Shown here in pieces: positions 19,952-29,318 of a DNA stretch of 64,000 nt. Where the stretch lies: assembly GCA_027533185.1 (NCBI GenBank), contig JAPZTS010000017.1, positions 1-64,000 of the forward strand, read 5' to 3'. The DNA comes from Leptospira sp. GTDB taxonomy: Bacteria; Spirochaetota; Leptospiria; Leptospirales; Leptospiraceae. A model generated the notes under the pieces. That model worked only from the letters and a program-made list of their open reading frames with translations. It had not been told where the DNA came from and ran no database searches. The translations under genes and the position numbers were made by a program. Position 1 is the stretch's first letter; the number at the start of each line of letters is the position of its first letter.

Positions 19952-20743
19952 ATGGAAGTCACAATCCAAACCTTACGTAAAACCCTGATCCAAATGAAGG
20001 AAAAGTACGCCTTTTTGTCTCTAAAAACAGGGACAGAGACGGAGGACATGGGGGAAAAGGAAATACGTCTACTCCAAAGAATTGCCGATGGGATCCTTCC
20101 TCTAACCGTAAAGATTGGAGGTCCAGAAGCGCGCAATGATATCCGCATTTGCCAAAACATCGGAGTATCGGGTATCTCAGCACCAATGATTGAATCCGAA
20201 TATGCGTTTCGTAATTTTATTGGCACATTAAAAAACTTACTTAGCCTTTCTGAATTTGAAAATTTGCACAAAGCAATCAATTTAGAAACTATCACAGGCT
20301 ACAGAAACCTATTTGATATCTTTGATTCAAAAGTTTTTGCTCATTTAAACCAGGTAACAGCTGCAAGATCTGATTTAAGTGCTTCCATGGATAAAAAACC
20401 CGACGATCCAGAAGTCACTCGTATTTCAAAAAAGATCGTTCAAGAGGCAAAATCTCGTGGTAAAAAAACCTCGGTCGGTGGGACAATCACCAAAACAAAT
20501 TTTGAACTGATTGCAAGTCAAATAGAACCCGATTATATCAACTCCAGACATGTGATGGTAGATACTAAAAAGGCTATGGAAGTGGGCGCAAGTGATATAG
20601 CCGAATGTATGCTAGTATTTGAAATGGACCTATACGATTTTTTTTCTAAACAATTTCCCGAAAAAGGATACTACTATCGAAATCGTGTTGAGATCAATCG
20701 GGAAAGGATTGGAGAACGAAAGGTGTTGTATTTTATACGTTAA
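19952..20743 (+). CDS. HpcH/HpaI aldolase/citrate-lyase family protein
   Basis: 263 residues from the ATG at 19952, which has TTGGAGAAAC just upstream; longer upstream open codons lack a ribosome binding site. It has a TIM-barrel pattern with ILPLTVKIGGPEARNDI, GVSGISAPMIESEYA (metal or substrate Glu) and a long central helix region. This is the fold of citrate-lyase beta and HpaI aldolases, which cleave or form C-C bonds using a divalent metal and often CoA thioesters. The usual terminal partners are not adjacent. Its stop codon abuts the GTG of the next gene, so the two are coupled. Confidence 0.7.
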   Translation: MEVTIQTLRKTLIQMKEKYAFLSLKTGTETEDMGEKEIRLLQRIADGILPLTVKIGGPEARNDIRICQNIGVSGISAPMIESEYAFRNFIGTLKNLLSLSEFENLHKAINLETITGYRNLFDIFDSKVFAHLNQVTAARSDLSASMDKKPDDPEVTRISKKIVQEAKSRGKKTSVGGTITKTNFELIASQIEPDYINSRHVMVDTKKAMEVGASDIAECMLVFEMDLYDFFSKQFPEKGYYYRNRVEINRERIGERKVLYFIR

Positions 20744-22408
20744 GTGTTGTATTTTGCTTTTCTATTTAGTTTAGTTACTTCCTTTTTATTTGTTTCTCCT
20801 AATCATTTGGTTGCCCCCTTTTCGAGGGGGGTGGTACTTTTTTCCGCGTTTGTATTCTTAGCTACTTATTTTAAAGAAAGAAAGAACGAAAGAAATTGGC
20901 TTATTGATTTTTTAAACGATAAGCCATCGAAAATATTAGTTTTAATACTTGTTAGTACTAGCGGATTCCTCTTTTTAATAGCATCTTCTTGGCATTTTTA
21001 CCATCTAACAAAAAGTTTTTACGATTCCTTTCTTTTCCATGATGCAGATTATATCGGTATTAGTGACTTTTTACTCTCGATTGCAAATGGGGAGGGTTTT
21101 CAAACACATTATTATTCCGAGACTGGCGGATCCTATCTAAATCACCACTTTGCACCCGGTAGTTTTATACTTGCACCATTTGTCAAATTATTTCCCTATC
21201 GGATGGGTCTTGCTTTCGGATGTTTATTCTTTTACCAGGCAGCCACTTTACTTTGGTTATATTTTGGTTATAGTCAATACCGAACAGAAATGGAATCGGG
21301 AAATTTCCAATCTAGCCTCCCCTTTTATCTCTTCTGGATTGTTATTTTAAACCAACAGTATTTGTACCGCATCGGATCCAGCTACCACTTCGAAATTTTA
21401 GTAACCTTTTTTGCATTTTTTTTCTTTTTGAGTTATGCGAAATTAAGTGAACTAAGGAATCAAATAAAATTATCAGGCTTGGTTTGGTTGTTTTTATCTC
21501 TACTCCTTTATCTTTCTATTAAAGAAGATATTTCGATCTATCTATTTCTATTTATTTTACCCCTCATGTATCGTTCGTTTCAAACTCGAAATAACCAAGC
21601 TGTGAAACTTCAAATCTCCATCATCTGTATCATACTGCTCTGGGGATTTTTTGTTTTCCTTCTTTATCCTTTTTTGCAAGGGAACAATTTAGGCGAACAT
21701 TGGAAAGGTGAGTTAATAAAAGAATACGGAAATAATTACAAACAGATTCAAAGCAATTGGAAATCGGCTAAAATCCTAATCGAAGTTTTTGTGAGTGGAG
21801 GAAGTGCCATATTCACTCAAAGTTTTGAGTCGATAGGAATTTGCCTCATCTACCTCATCCATTTTTTTTCCAATAGACCTTGGCACCATGAATTGTATTC
21901 TTACTATTCTTACAGCCTTTTACCGATGGTTCTTTTTACAGGTGTTTTACTAATCAAAAATTGGAAAGAAACAAGGTGGTCGATTCTATTTTTGTGTATC
22001 ATGATGGTATTTTATAAGAACTCATTGGATTCAAACTTCCCACTTGATCCTATGAAGATTTTGGAAAGTAGATTAGAGTCTAAAAAAACTCAACAAGAGG
22101 AATTTTTAAAAGATGCAATTGAGATTTCTAAAATAACGCAAAACAAAAGTGTTATCTACTCGCAGTACAATTTGTGTATTTTTTTACCCGATTCAATCCA
22201 AACCAAACCATTGACACTTGCGACAAAAGATTGTTCGGCGAAGAATAAAGATTGTTTAATGCTCATTGCTCCCGAACTTACGGACGAGGAACTCTGGCCA
22301 AAAGACCGGATTCTATTGATTCAATTAGAATTCGAAAGATTAGGAGCAAAAAAAACCTATACAGGTCAAGTATCCGAACTTTGGTATCTGCCAAAGACTA
22401 TCAAATGA
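20744..22408 (+). CDS. DUF2079-like polytopic membrane protein
   Basis: 554 residues with about ten membrane helices. The first large loop includes DADYIGISDFLLSIANGEGF and NHHFAPGSFILAPFVKLFP, which fits DUF2079, a GT-C-like family of predicted membrane proteins. The start is GTG directly after the TAA of the upstream gene. The 12 bases GTGTTGTATTTT at this start also occur 20 bp upstream, a local duplication. The C-terminal 90 residues are soluble, with four Cys. The substrate is unknown. Confidence 0.68.
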   Translation: MLYFAFLFSLVTSFLFVSPNHLVAPFSRGVVLFSAFVFLATYFKERKNERNWLIDFLNDKPSKILVLILVSTSGFLFLIASSWHFYHLTKSFYDSFLFHDADYIGISDFLLSIANGEGFQTHYYSETGGSYLNHHFAPGSFILAPFVKLFPYRMGLAFGCLFFYQAATLLWLYFGYSQYRTEMESGNFQSSLPFYLFWIVILNQQYLYRIGSSYHFEILVTFFAFFFFLSYAKLSELRNQIKLSGLVWLFLSLLLYLSIKEDISIYLFLFILPLMYRSFQTRNNQAVKLQISIICIILLWGFFVFLLYPFLQGNNLGEHWKGELIKEYGNNYKQIQSNWKSAKILIEVFVSGGSAIFTQSFESIGICLIYLIHFFSNRPWHHELYSYYSYSLLPMVLFTGVLLIKNWKETRWSILFLCIMMVFYKNSLDSNFPLDPMKILESRLESKKTQQEEFLKDAIEISKITQNKSVIYSQYNLCIFLPDSIQTKPLTLATKDCSAKNKDCLMLIAPELTDEELWPKDRILLIQLEFERLGAKKTYTGQVSELWYLPKTIK

Positions 22409-22410
22409 AT

Positions 22411-23436
22411 CTATCCTCCCGAATAGTGGAAGACCTCATATCCATTCTCTCTTCTTTCGATCCGCACCTGTCCTTCCAACACTAGTTTTTGTATAATACT
22501 ATAAACCAGACCAAGGGCTGTCGGCAAGTGACCGCCATTATGCACTTTTTTTCCGATTGCTGCTTCCATCAAAACTTTTAAATCAGACTCACCTTCTTTT
22601 AACCTTCGAATAACACCTTTTTCTAATATACTCAAGGTCTTTCTTACTACGAGTATTGTCTTTTTTGGATCATCGATTTCCTGACCATGAGCGGGTAACA
22701 TCCGACGAATTGGTTCTTCCAATAGCTTCGAGAGTGTAAAGTAATAGTCACCCAAACTTCCATCCATTTCAGAATAAATTGCTGTGAGATTTGCGATGAT
22801 CAAATCTCCAGAAAAGTAGATACCATGTTCTGGATCTACCGGCGTGATATGGTAGAGATTGTGACCTGGTGTATATAAAAATCGAAAAGATTTACCACCT
22901 AATTCTAAACTGTCGTTGTGATCAATGGCAACGTCAATTCTTAGAATCGGATCTCCCTTTTTTGTCTCCTTAAATTTACTAAAGAACTGCCGCCACCCTT
23001 TTCTCGATTCCAAAAGGATACGATTTAATTCCTCTGGGTCACCAAATGCCTTATGGAAGAGATCCTCTGTGGCTTCTTCAAACAACAACATAGATTCTAA
23101 ATAGTTTCCCACTCCGTCCTGCATTGCTCTGTAACCATAGTAGGTTAGATTTCGAGCATATGATTTTAAAACCAATGAAGACGAAATATGATCCAAGTGG
23201 TTGTGCGTATAGATTATATGTCGTATATCGTTTAAGGAATACCCTTTTGTTCTCAGCGAGGCCTGCAGTATTGGCACTGATTCTATATATCCAGAATCAA
23301 TAAAAATCAATCCATCATTGCCTTCGTATATATAGATATTGTTTGGTGCGTAAAAAGGTTGGGGTAATACAATTTTAAAGATACCATCCCCAATATCTTC
23401 CATAAGAGGAATTTTTTTAGGGATGGTCACTTTCAT
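22411..23436 (-). CDS. Metallo-beta-lactamase-fold hydrolase (LACTB2-like)
   Basis: 341 residues. The metal-binding THNHLDH motif lies near residue 75-81, followed by LYTPGHNLYHIT (His near 195), FSGDLI (Asp) and LPAHGQEI (His). An extra helical insertion (about 100-160) and a C-terminal winged-helix-like tail are as in the LACTB2/PksB group. It starts 4 bp after the MaoC gene ends, so they are cotranscribed. In that context a thioesterase or lactonase acting on acyl intermediates is plausible but not shown. Confidence 0.82.
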   Translation of the reverse strand: MKVTIPKKIPLMEDIGDGIFKIVLPQPFYAPNNIYIYEGNDGLIFIDSGYIESVPILQASLRTKGYSLNDIRHIIYTHNHLDHISSSLVLKSYARNLTYYGYRAMQDGVGNYLESMLLFEEATEDLFHKAFGDPEELNRILLESRKGWRQFFSKFKETKKGDPILRIDVAIDHNDSLELGGKSFRFLYTPGHNLYHITPVDPEHGIYFSGDLIIANLTAIYSEMDGSLGDYYFTLSKLLEEPIRRMLPAHGQEIDDPKKTILVVRKTLSILEKGVIRRLKEGESDLKVLMEAAIGKKVHNGGHLPTALGLVYSIIQKLVLEGQVRIERRENGYEVFHYSGG

Positions 23437-23440
23437 CGGC

Positions 23441-24619
23441 TTATGGCTGTTTCTTGATAATCAATCTTCTTTCGATTTCAAAAATTTTCTCAGGGATTTT
23501 TTCCTTTCCCAATTTCTTTTTATCATTTTCTTTTAGAAAGAGATCAGCACCAAATTTTTCCATGGCATCATTTGCTTTGATGTTCTTTAGTCCAATGAAT
23601 TGGATTTGCACCTCACCTGCAGGAATTCCAAATTCCGTTCCTTTGTCTTCCGTTGCCAGAATTCTCGAAATACAAGTTACAGTATCACCCGAAAATGCGG
23701 GCTGTGTATGGTAACCTTCTGTAAATCCAAGGTCCCAAATTGCGTTCTCTGAAATATCTCGTGATGCCATTCCCGCAAGCCATCCAAACACCAAACCACC
23801 GTAAACAACTGGCTCGCCGCCCATTGGGCCTGAAATTCCAGCTGAGTAAAGTTTATCATAGTGTAACGGGTGTGTGTTTCCAACTCTGTATGTCCACTGG
23901 TAGTGTTCATCTGTGATTGTTCTACCATTTTGATGAACATAGATTTGACCTGGTTTAAAATTTTCGAAGTATGTGTGACCCCAAGTGACATCTTTCATAT
24001 CCTTTGGAAATGTTAATTTTGGGAGTTTTAAACTTGGAGTCTTTGATTCTGGGAAGAAGGCAGACGCATCACCAGGTTTTGGATTGCCTTTCGGTTTTCC
24101 ATTGGACTGGTAGATCATAATTTTTCTTTCGTATTGTAAAACCACTTCGTTCTTTTGGTTGAGACAAAGTGTCCGAACACTAACGATGCCAGGTTTGTCA
24201 GGACCTTTATCGTCCACTGCTAGAATCTTCGTTCTTGAGGACAAAGTGTCACCTGGGTAAACGGGAATCAAAAACTGAGCATTGTAATATCCAAGGTTTG
24301 CAAGTGCCTTTTCACTGTTATTTTGAACACCAATGGAAAGTGCCAAATTAAAGACTAAAAGAGGGTGAACGAGTAGATCCGAAAATCCATGTGCCTTTGC
24401 ATACTCCGAAGAAAGGTAAAGAGGGTTTGCATCCATAAATACAGTTGCAAATTCCTGTGCAAAACTACGATCCACTGTAAATTGTCTTGGGTGAACATAG
24501 ATATCACCAACATTGAATTCTTCTAAATATCTTCCGTAGATGTTTTTTTTGATATCCGTAAGGGGGATTTCAGTTTTGGGAGCAAGCTCGCCGAAAGGAG
24601 ACATCGGTTTTTCTACCAT
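23441..24619 (-). CDS. Double-hotdog MaoC-family enoyl-CoA hydratase
   Basis: 392 residues in two hotdog halves. The first (about 25-170) has [38 protein letters not shown] and LLVHPLLVF. The second (about 210-350) has [23 protein letters not shown] and [12 protein letters not shown], carrying the Asp/Asn-x-x-x-x-His hydratase signature. Tandem MaoC proteins of this length include mesaconyl-CoA hydratases and fatty-acid hydratases. It could serve acyl-CoA metabolism in an organism that lives on fatty acids. It is the first gene of a pair with the downstream metallo-beta-lactamase protein. Confidence 0.8.
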   Translation of the reverse strand: MVEKPMSPFGELAPKTEIPLTDIKKNIYGRYLEEFNVGDIYVHPRQFTVDRSFAQEFATVFMDANPLYLSSEYAKAHGFSDLLVHPLLVFNLALSIGVQNNSEKALANLGYYNAQFLIPVYPGDTLSSRTKILAVDDKGPDKPGIVSVRTLCLNQKNEVVLQYERKIMIYQSNGKPKGNPKPGDASAFFPESKTPSLKLPKLTFPKDMKDVTWGHTYFENFKPGQIYVHQNGRTITDEHYQWTYRVGNTHPLHYDKLYSAGISGPMGGEPVVYGGLVFGWLAGMASRDISENAIWDLGFTEGYHTQPAFSGDTVTCISRILATEDKGTEFGIPAGEVQIQFIGLKNIKANDAMEKFGADLFLKENDKKKLGKEKIPEKIFEIERRLIIKKQP

Positions 24620-24684
24620 GTTTTTACCTATTTTGAATGGGATAGGTCAAGATTTTCGAACGGGACCGCGAGAGAAACGATTTT

Positions 24685-24885
24685 TCAGGCGGATTGTCTT
24701 TGTGTTCGGAAGTATTCCTCCTTCCATGCTAGGTGGAATTTCTGCCATTCTTCTCTGGTATTTCGGAATCGATGAAGATCCTGTTCAACCTCAACCATAA
24801 GTAGTTCCAATTCTTCGACCTTAGAAAAAAGTCTCTGGGTCAGTTCTTCCCATTCCTCGAGAGTTGGCTCATAGTTTTGGTCCAT
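24685..24885 (-). CDS. Small acidic helical protein, unknown
   Basis: 66 residues, almost wholly helical by composition (many Glu, Leu, Trp and Arg), with heptad-like spacing around EEWEELTQRLFSKVEELELL. There is no membrane segment. It lies upstream of the MaoC gene with a 65-bp gap on the same strand. The ribosome binding site is weak (GAAAAAG), and an overlapping plus-strand frame exists. The amino-acid pattern looks like a real coiled-coil protein, but family and function are unknown. Confidence 0.5.
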   Translation of the reverse strand: MDQNYEPTLEEWEELTQRLFSKVEELELLMVEVEQDLHRFRNTREEWQKFHLAWKEEYFRTQRQSA

Positions 24886-25066
24886 ACTTTTTCTATCGGC
24901 GACTCGAACAGGAAAGAATTCTGTTTTTTTATTCGGGATAAGTACGAATTGTAAAACTTTGATTCCTGAATCTGAAAGGATAAATACTTGTAATTGGATT
25001 TGGAATCGTCGAAACTATACGTGTAGCAGGAATTTTCCTTCGTCTAGAAAGGTAGAGATAAGAATT

Positions 25067-26614
25067 ATGGGACATAGATACGTTTACATCCAAATAGCCC
25101 TATTCTTCTCTCTATTCGCATTTCCAGCCTGTAAAAAAGTCGTTGAGCGAAACGAACTCACACTTACCTTGTTAAACGGACTCACACCTCGAAATGTTAG
25201 TTTGCCCAGCATATCGGTTGGAAGATCGGGTCGAATCCAGGTATCATCTCTCAGTCTAACTATACGTGCCCCTAACCAAACAGGGTTCTCTGCTCGTTTG
25301 AGTTCCCAACCTTTACAAAACGTAACAATCAGTTTAGGATTTGACACCACCAAAATCCGTATCAATGGATCCGCAGTTACGCCCTTTGTACTAACATTTA
25401 CGCCAGCCAATTTTGATACGATCCAAACGGTTCAAATTACACGTCTTGATACCATTGCAGATACATCGAGTATCGCGGTTACGTCCGCTAGTACCGATAC
25501 GACTTTTGATGGAGAGAGCACATCCATAACTTTAAATTTGACAAGCCAAACAATTTCCTATCCTAACTCCACGTACACATTCTATGCACTTGGGAGTATT
25601 GGGACAATTTCACCTGCTCTTTCTACGACTACCTCAACGTGCGCATCTACACCGGGTCTTCCAGGCGGTCTCTCCATTCTCAATACCACATGTGCAATCT
25701 CAGGTACACCATTATCCACACAAGCCAGCACATCTTACACCATTACTATGTTAGCTGGTCCACCAACGATCACGACCACCATTCAAATTGAGGTCTTACA
25801 AGGAATTCGTTATTCGGCAAACAGCTTTATCTTCAAACAAAACGACCCGGTTCCCACAATGACACCAATAGTTTTGTTTACTCCTACATCGTGTAGTGTA
25901 ACACCGGCGCTACCTGCTGGACTTACACTAAACACAACGAACTGCCAAATCACTGGAACTCCAACGGGAACCCAAGCTGCGACTTCGTATACAATTTCGA
26001 TGACCAATGGAACCTCAAATGCAGGTGTTCAGATATCCATCCGAATCGAAGCGGTAGTTTACAAAGTGTTCGTATCCGCTTCCACTTATGATGGGAATTT
26101 AGGTGGAGCCGCAGGAGCTGATGCAAAATGTAATGCGGACGCCAACAAACCTAGCACAGGAACATACAAAGCAATGATCACTGACGATACACGGAGGGCT
26201 TGTAGCAGTAGCTCCAATTGCACAAGTGCTGCCGAAAACATCGACTGGGTATTCCAATCAGGAAGATTGTACATCCGAAGTAGCGACTCGGCTCGGCTAT
26301 TAAGTCCAAATACAGCAGGAATCTTGCCTGCAAATGTCTCGAATGCTTTCACAAATCCATTTACCCTGGACCATCCTTTCGACTCTGGACCTGCCAAACT
26401 CTATTGGACAGGTATGGCATTCACAAATTTTTGGAACCTAGCAACCGTAGGCTCTAACCCAAACGCATTCACTTGCGAAAATTGGACTTCTAACGCAAAT
26501 ATTCCAGACGGTGGTCGAGCCGGAATTTCAAATAGCACGAGTTATACTGCCATTCGCTCCGGCAGTGGACGAAACTGCAACGAATCTCTCCACCTCCTCT
26601 GCGTCGAACAATAA
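25067..26614 (+). CDS. Surface lipoprotein with putative-Ig repeats and DUF1554 domain
   Basis: About 515 residues from the ATG at 25067 (MGHRYVYIQI), preceded by GGTAGAGATAAG. The signal peptide ends in FAFPAC, a lipobox. A beta-rich region (about 30-180) is followed by two He_PIG-like modules with PALSTT-LPGGLSIL-TCAISGTP and PALPAGLTLN-QITGTP (about 195-330). The C-terminal 190 residues are DUF1554: VFVSASTYDGNLGG, ADAKCNADANKP, and a Cys-rich end with ESLHLLCVEQ. This layout is typical of Leptospira surface lipoproteins. Long upstream codons in frame are open but lack a signal peptide. The stop lies at the edge of a large repeat array. Confidence 0.9.
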   Translation: MGHRYVYIQIALFFSLFAFPACKKVVERNELTLTLLNGLTPRNVSLPSISVGRSGRIQVSSLSLTIRAPNQTGFSARLSSQPLQNVTISLGFDTTKIRINGSAVTPFVLTFTPANFDTIQTVQITRLDTIADTSSIAVTSASTDTTFDGESTSITLNLTSQTISYPNSTYTFYALGSIGTISPALSTTTSTCASTPGLPGGLSILNTTCAISGTPLSTQASTSYTITMLAGPPTITTTIQIEVLQGIRYSANSFIFKQNDPVPTMTPIVLFTPTSCSVTPALPAGLTLNTTNCQITGTPTGTQAATSYTISMTNGTSNAGVQISIRIEAVVYKVFVSASTYDGNLGGAAGADAKCNADANKPSTGTYKAMITDDTRRACSSSSNCTSAAENIDWVFQSGRLYIRSSDSARLLSPNTAGILPANVSNAFTNPFTLDHPFDSGPAKLYWTGMAFTNFWNLATVGSNPNAFTCENWTSNANIPDGGRAGISNSTSYTAIRSGSGRNCNESLHLLCVEQ

Positions 26615-26615
26615 C

Positions 26616-27011
26616 CCTACCCCCTTCGCGTCTCCTCTCTTCTCCCTACCCCTTCGCGTCCCTCTCTTCTCCTACCCCTTCGCGTCCCTCTCTGCTCCTA
26701 CCCCTGCGCGTCCCACGCTACACCTACCCCTTTGCGTCATCCTCTCCCACTTCGCGTCTCCTCCCTTCTCCCTACACCTTTGCGTCCCTCCCTTCTCCTA
26801 CACCTTTGCGTCATCCTCTCCCACTTCGCGTCTCCTCTCTTCTCCCTACCCCTTTGCGTCATCCTCTCCCCCTTCGCGTCTCCTCCCTTCTCCCTACACC
26901 TTTGCGTCATCCTCTCCCCCTTTGCGTCCCTCCCTTCTCCCTACACCTTTGCGTCATCCTCTCCCACTTCGCGTCCCTCCCTTCTCCTACACCTTTGCGT
27001 CATCCTCTCCC
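26616..27011. repeat. Tandem 26/48-bp C-rich repeat array with GCGTC cores
   Basis: About eleven units begin CCTAC(C/A)CC(T)T and contain 16 GCGTC cores. Short units (26 bp, for example CCTACCCCTTCGCGTCCCTC plus CTCTTCT) dominate the left end. Long units of about 48 bp are a 22-bp CCTACACCTTTGCGTCATCC-type half joined to a 26-bp half. The array starts 1 bp after the lipoprotein stop and ends about 48 bp before the hydrolase start. All three plus-strand frames are open through it simply because the units lack T-A-A/G and T-G-A. It is strongly pyrimidine-biased on this strand. There are no spacers, so it is not a CRISPR. Confidence 0.92.
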
Positions 27012-27058
27012 CCTTTTCTTCTTTCCAAACCCCTCACAATCGGCTATACTGCTCCACT

Positions 27059-28339
27059 GTGATCCAAATCCTTATCAATTCCATTGCCGGCAAAACCGTC
27101 ACCCTCACCCAAAAAACAACCGATTCTTTGCTCAAAGGGATTCAAGTTTTAGTCACAGGAAGCCTTCATTCGACGGGCGGGGGTCTTGAACTACTTTCCA
27201 ACGCTTTTTTTTATAAACCTGAATGGCGGGAAGCTCTGCAAAAAGTTGGAATTCAAATCAAAGAAACTGGTGACAAGTCCCACGAATCCATCCGCCAGGC
27301 GATCGAAACAACCAATATTGCCTTTGACAAAGCCCTTTTTCGAGTAGAAGTAACCGCAAAACAAGGGGAAGACTTTATTTTTGATAATAGAACTATCTCC
27401 AGTGTGATTGGCAGCTCTCTTGACCAAAGGATCAAACTCACAAAAATCGATCTGAGTTTTCGAACATTTGGAAAAGATATCTCCATCAAAGAAACTATAG
27501 AAGAATACAAAACTTCTAGAAAATCAAAATCCGTACTTTTCGTTCCAGGTCTATTTACCGACGAAACAGTGTGGCAAGAACAAATCATCAAATACAAAAC
27601 AAGGAATATAAAAACGTTAGGTATAGCGAAAGAGCTACAAGATTTAGGTTACCATCCCTTTTACCTGAGATTCAACCATGGTCTTCCCATCCATGAAAAC
27701 GGCAAAAAACTCATGCATTATCTGGATATCTTTTTTGCCGAAGACCCAGAAATAAAACCAGAAGTAATCTGTTATAGTTTAGGGTGTCTCGTTTTTCGGT
27801 CTTGTTTGTATCATGCAAAATTAGAAAACAAACCATGGATTGACAGGTTTGGCAAAGTCATATCAGTTGCCTCACCAAACAAAGGTTCTTACTTAGAAAA
27901 ACTCGGATTTTGGTTGGGTTTCCTTTTGGAGAGAAGCCCTAATTTAGCTTTAAAGGTAATTGGTCTAATCGGGAATTTAAGAAGCGACGCTATCAAAGAC
28001 CTTTCCTTTGGATTAATACGTAAAGAAGAAAGAGGATGGCTTGCTACTATTTCTGGTTACTTCCAAGAAACTTATTTTGGAGAATTAGATCATTTAGATG
28101 TTTACCAATCATATGCACTGTTAGATGGAATTCATAATCCACTCCAAAATTTTTTGGGAGATGGGATTGTAGAAAAACAAAGTTTAACTTATCTCACAGA
28201 CAAAGTTTATGCACATCGGGACCGCCAAGAGTTACGAACCAAAGAATTGATAAAAGAGAATCATTTTTCCATTCTGAGTTCTAGAAAACTTGTACACTGG
28301 ATTAAAGAAGTTTTGGATGATAGGTTTCGAATGGAATGA
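27059..28339 (+). CDS. Alpha/beta hydrolase with CYSLG nucleophile elbow
   Basis: 426 residues from a GTG at 27059 (MIQILINSIAGKTVT); in-frame codons further upstream are repeat array. The N-terminal 150 residues are helical and unfamiliar. The hydrolase core starts with SVLFVPGLFTDETVW (about 157-171), and the elbow is ICYSLGCLVF with Ser flanked by Cys instead of the first Gly of G-x-S-x-G. His candidates follow near the C-terminus (KENHFSIL). There is no signal peptide, so it is cytoplasmic or membrane-associated. A lipase or esterase role is plausible. The lack of a clear Shine-Dalgarno leaves the start uncertain. Confidence 0.7.
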   Translation: MIQILINSIAGKTVTLTQKTTDSLLKGIQVLVTGSLHSTGGGLELLSNAFFYKPEWREALQKVGIQIKETGDKSHESIRQAIETTNIAFDKALFRVEVTAKQGEDFIFDNRTISSVIGSSLDQRIKLTKIDLSFRTFGKDISIKETIEEYKTSRKSKSVLFVPGLFTDETVWQEQIIKYKTRNIKTLGIAKELQDLGYHPFYLRFNHGLPIHENGKKLMHYLDIFFAEDPEIKPEVICYSLGCLVFRSCLYHAKLENKPWIDRFGKVISVASPNKGSYLEKLGFWLGFLLERSPNLALKVIGLIGNLRSDAIKDLSFGLIRKEERGWLATISGYFQETYFGELDHLDVYQSYALLDGIHNPLQNFLGDGIVEKQSLTYLTDKVYAHRDRQELRTKELIKENHFSILSSRKLVHWIKEVLDDRFRME

Positions 28340-28376
28340 GTTTATTTTTTTCCAAAATTTTAAAAACAAAGGACGA

Positions 28377-29318
28377 TTAGCCTCCCATTACTTCCAGATG
28401 GATTCGCACAGACTCTGCCAGAGCTTTTAGGTCATAACCTCCCTCTAAAAAGGATATTACCTTCCCTCCACAATACCTATCTGCTAAATCCATTATCTTT
28501 TTGGAAAAGAGCTCAAAACTACTGGTCGTAAGATTCATCCCACCCAATGGGTCATCTCTGTGGGCATCAAATCCAGCCGAAATCAAAATAAACTCAGGCA
28601 AAAATTTTTCCATTTCCAGTTCGATTCTTTCGAATTTTTTTAGGTAGTCCGATTCGCTTGATCCGCGAGCTAAGGGAAAGTTCAAATTGGCTCCGAAGCC
28701 CGCGCCAATTCCGCGCTCAGACTCCGAACCCGTGCCTGGATAAAAAGGGAATTGGTGGAAAGAGATAAAAAACACATTAGGATCGTCATAGAACATATGT
28801 TGTGTGCCGTTCCCATGATGGACATCCCAATCAAGGATCAAAATTCGTTTGATTCCTTTGCCTTGGAGATACTTTGCTGTAATTGCAATATTATTAAAAA
28901 CACAGAATCCCATCGCAAAATCAGACTCTGCATGGTGACCAGGAGGTCGAACCAGAGCAAATCCATTCCTTAGTTGACCATCTAATATCGAGTTTGCTAG
29001 GTGAATACCTGAACCTGCAGCCAATGTTGCAGCAATCAAACTGTGGTTTGAAAATACAGTATCCCCATCCAAATAACCATTTTGTTTTTCCAATATCGTT
29101 TTTTGGACTGAGTGTACATATTGCTTCGAATGAACTATTGATAAAATCTCATTTGATGCTCCTGAGAAGTCTCGTATCCACTCAAATCTATCCGTCGGGA
29201 GATCACCTAATTTGTCTAGGATCGATACAAGACGACGATGTGTTTCTGGATGACCAAGTCCAGTATCGTGTTTTAAAAAATCCTCACGATAGACAATTCC
29301 AGTTTTTGAAATCATCAT
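28377..29318 (-). CDS. Histone-deacetylase-family (AcuC/AphA-type) amidohydrolase
   Basis: 313 residues. Catalytic His128-His129 lie in RPPGHHAESDFAMGFCVFNN. The zinc ligands are Asp165 and His167 in LDWDVHHGNGTQ and Asp251 in SAGFDAHRDDPLGG, with EGGYDL near the end. The complete active site supports deacetylase activity on acetyl-lysine, acetylpolyamine or a related amide. It overlaps the preceding gene by 4 bp. A second family member lies at 45354-46253 with more divergent sequence. Confidence 0.92.
   Translation of the reverse strand: MMISKTGIVYREDFLKHDTGLGHPETHRRLVSILDKLGDLPTDRFEWIRDFSGASNEILSIVHSKQYVHSVQKTILEKQNGYLDGDTVFSNHSLIAATLAAGSGIHLANSILDGQLRNGFALVRPPGHHAESDFAMGFCVFNNIAITAKYLQGKGIKRILILDWDVHHGNGTQHMFYDDPNVFFISFHQFPFYPGTGSESERGIGAGFGANLNFPLARGSSESDYLKKFERIELEMEKFLPEFILISAGFDAHRDDPLGGMNLTTSSFELFSKKIMDLADRYCGGKVISFLEGGYDLKALAESVRIHLEVMGG

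Noticed and set aside
26616..27011. CRISPR-like array
   Set aside because: Units are contiguous with no unique spacers, unit lengths vary (26 and about 48 bp), and no cas genes lie nearby.
26511..27189. Several plus-strand open frames through the repeat array, including a long N-terminal extension of the hydrolase
   Set aside because: The repeat lacks stop codons in all frames by composition; proline/serine-rich translations mirror the DNA repeat and have no start signal.
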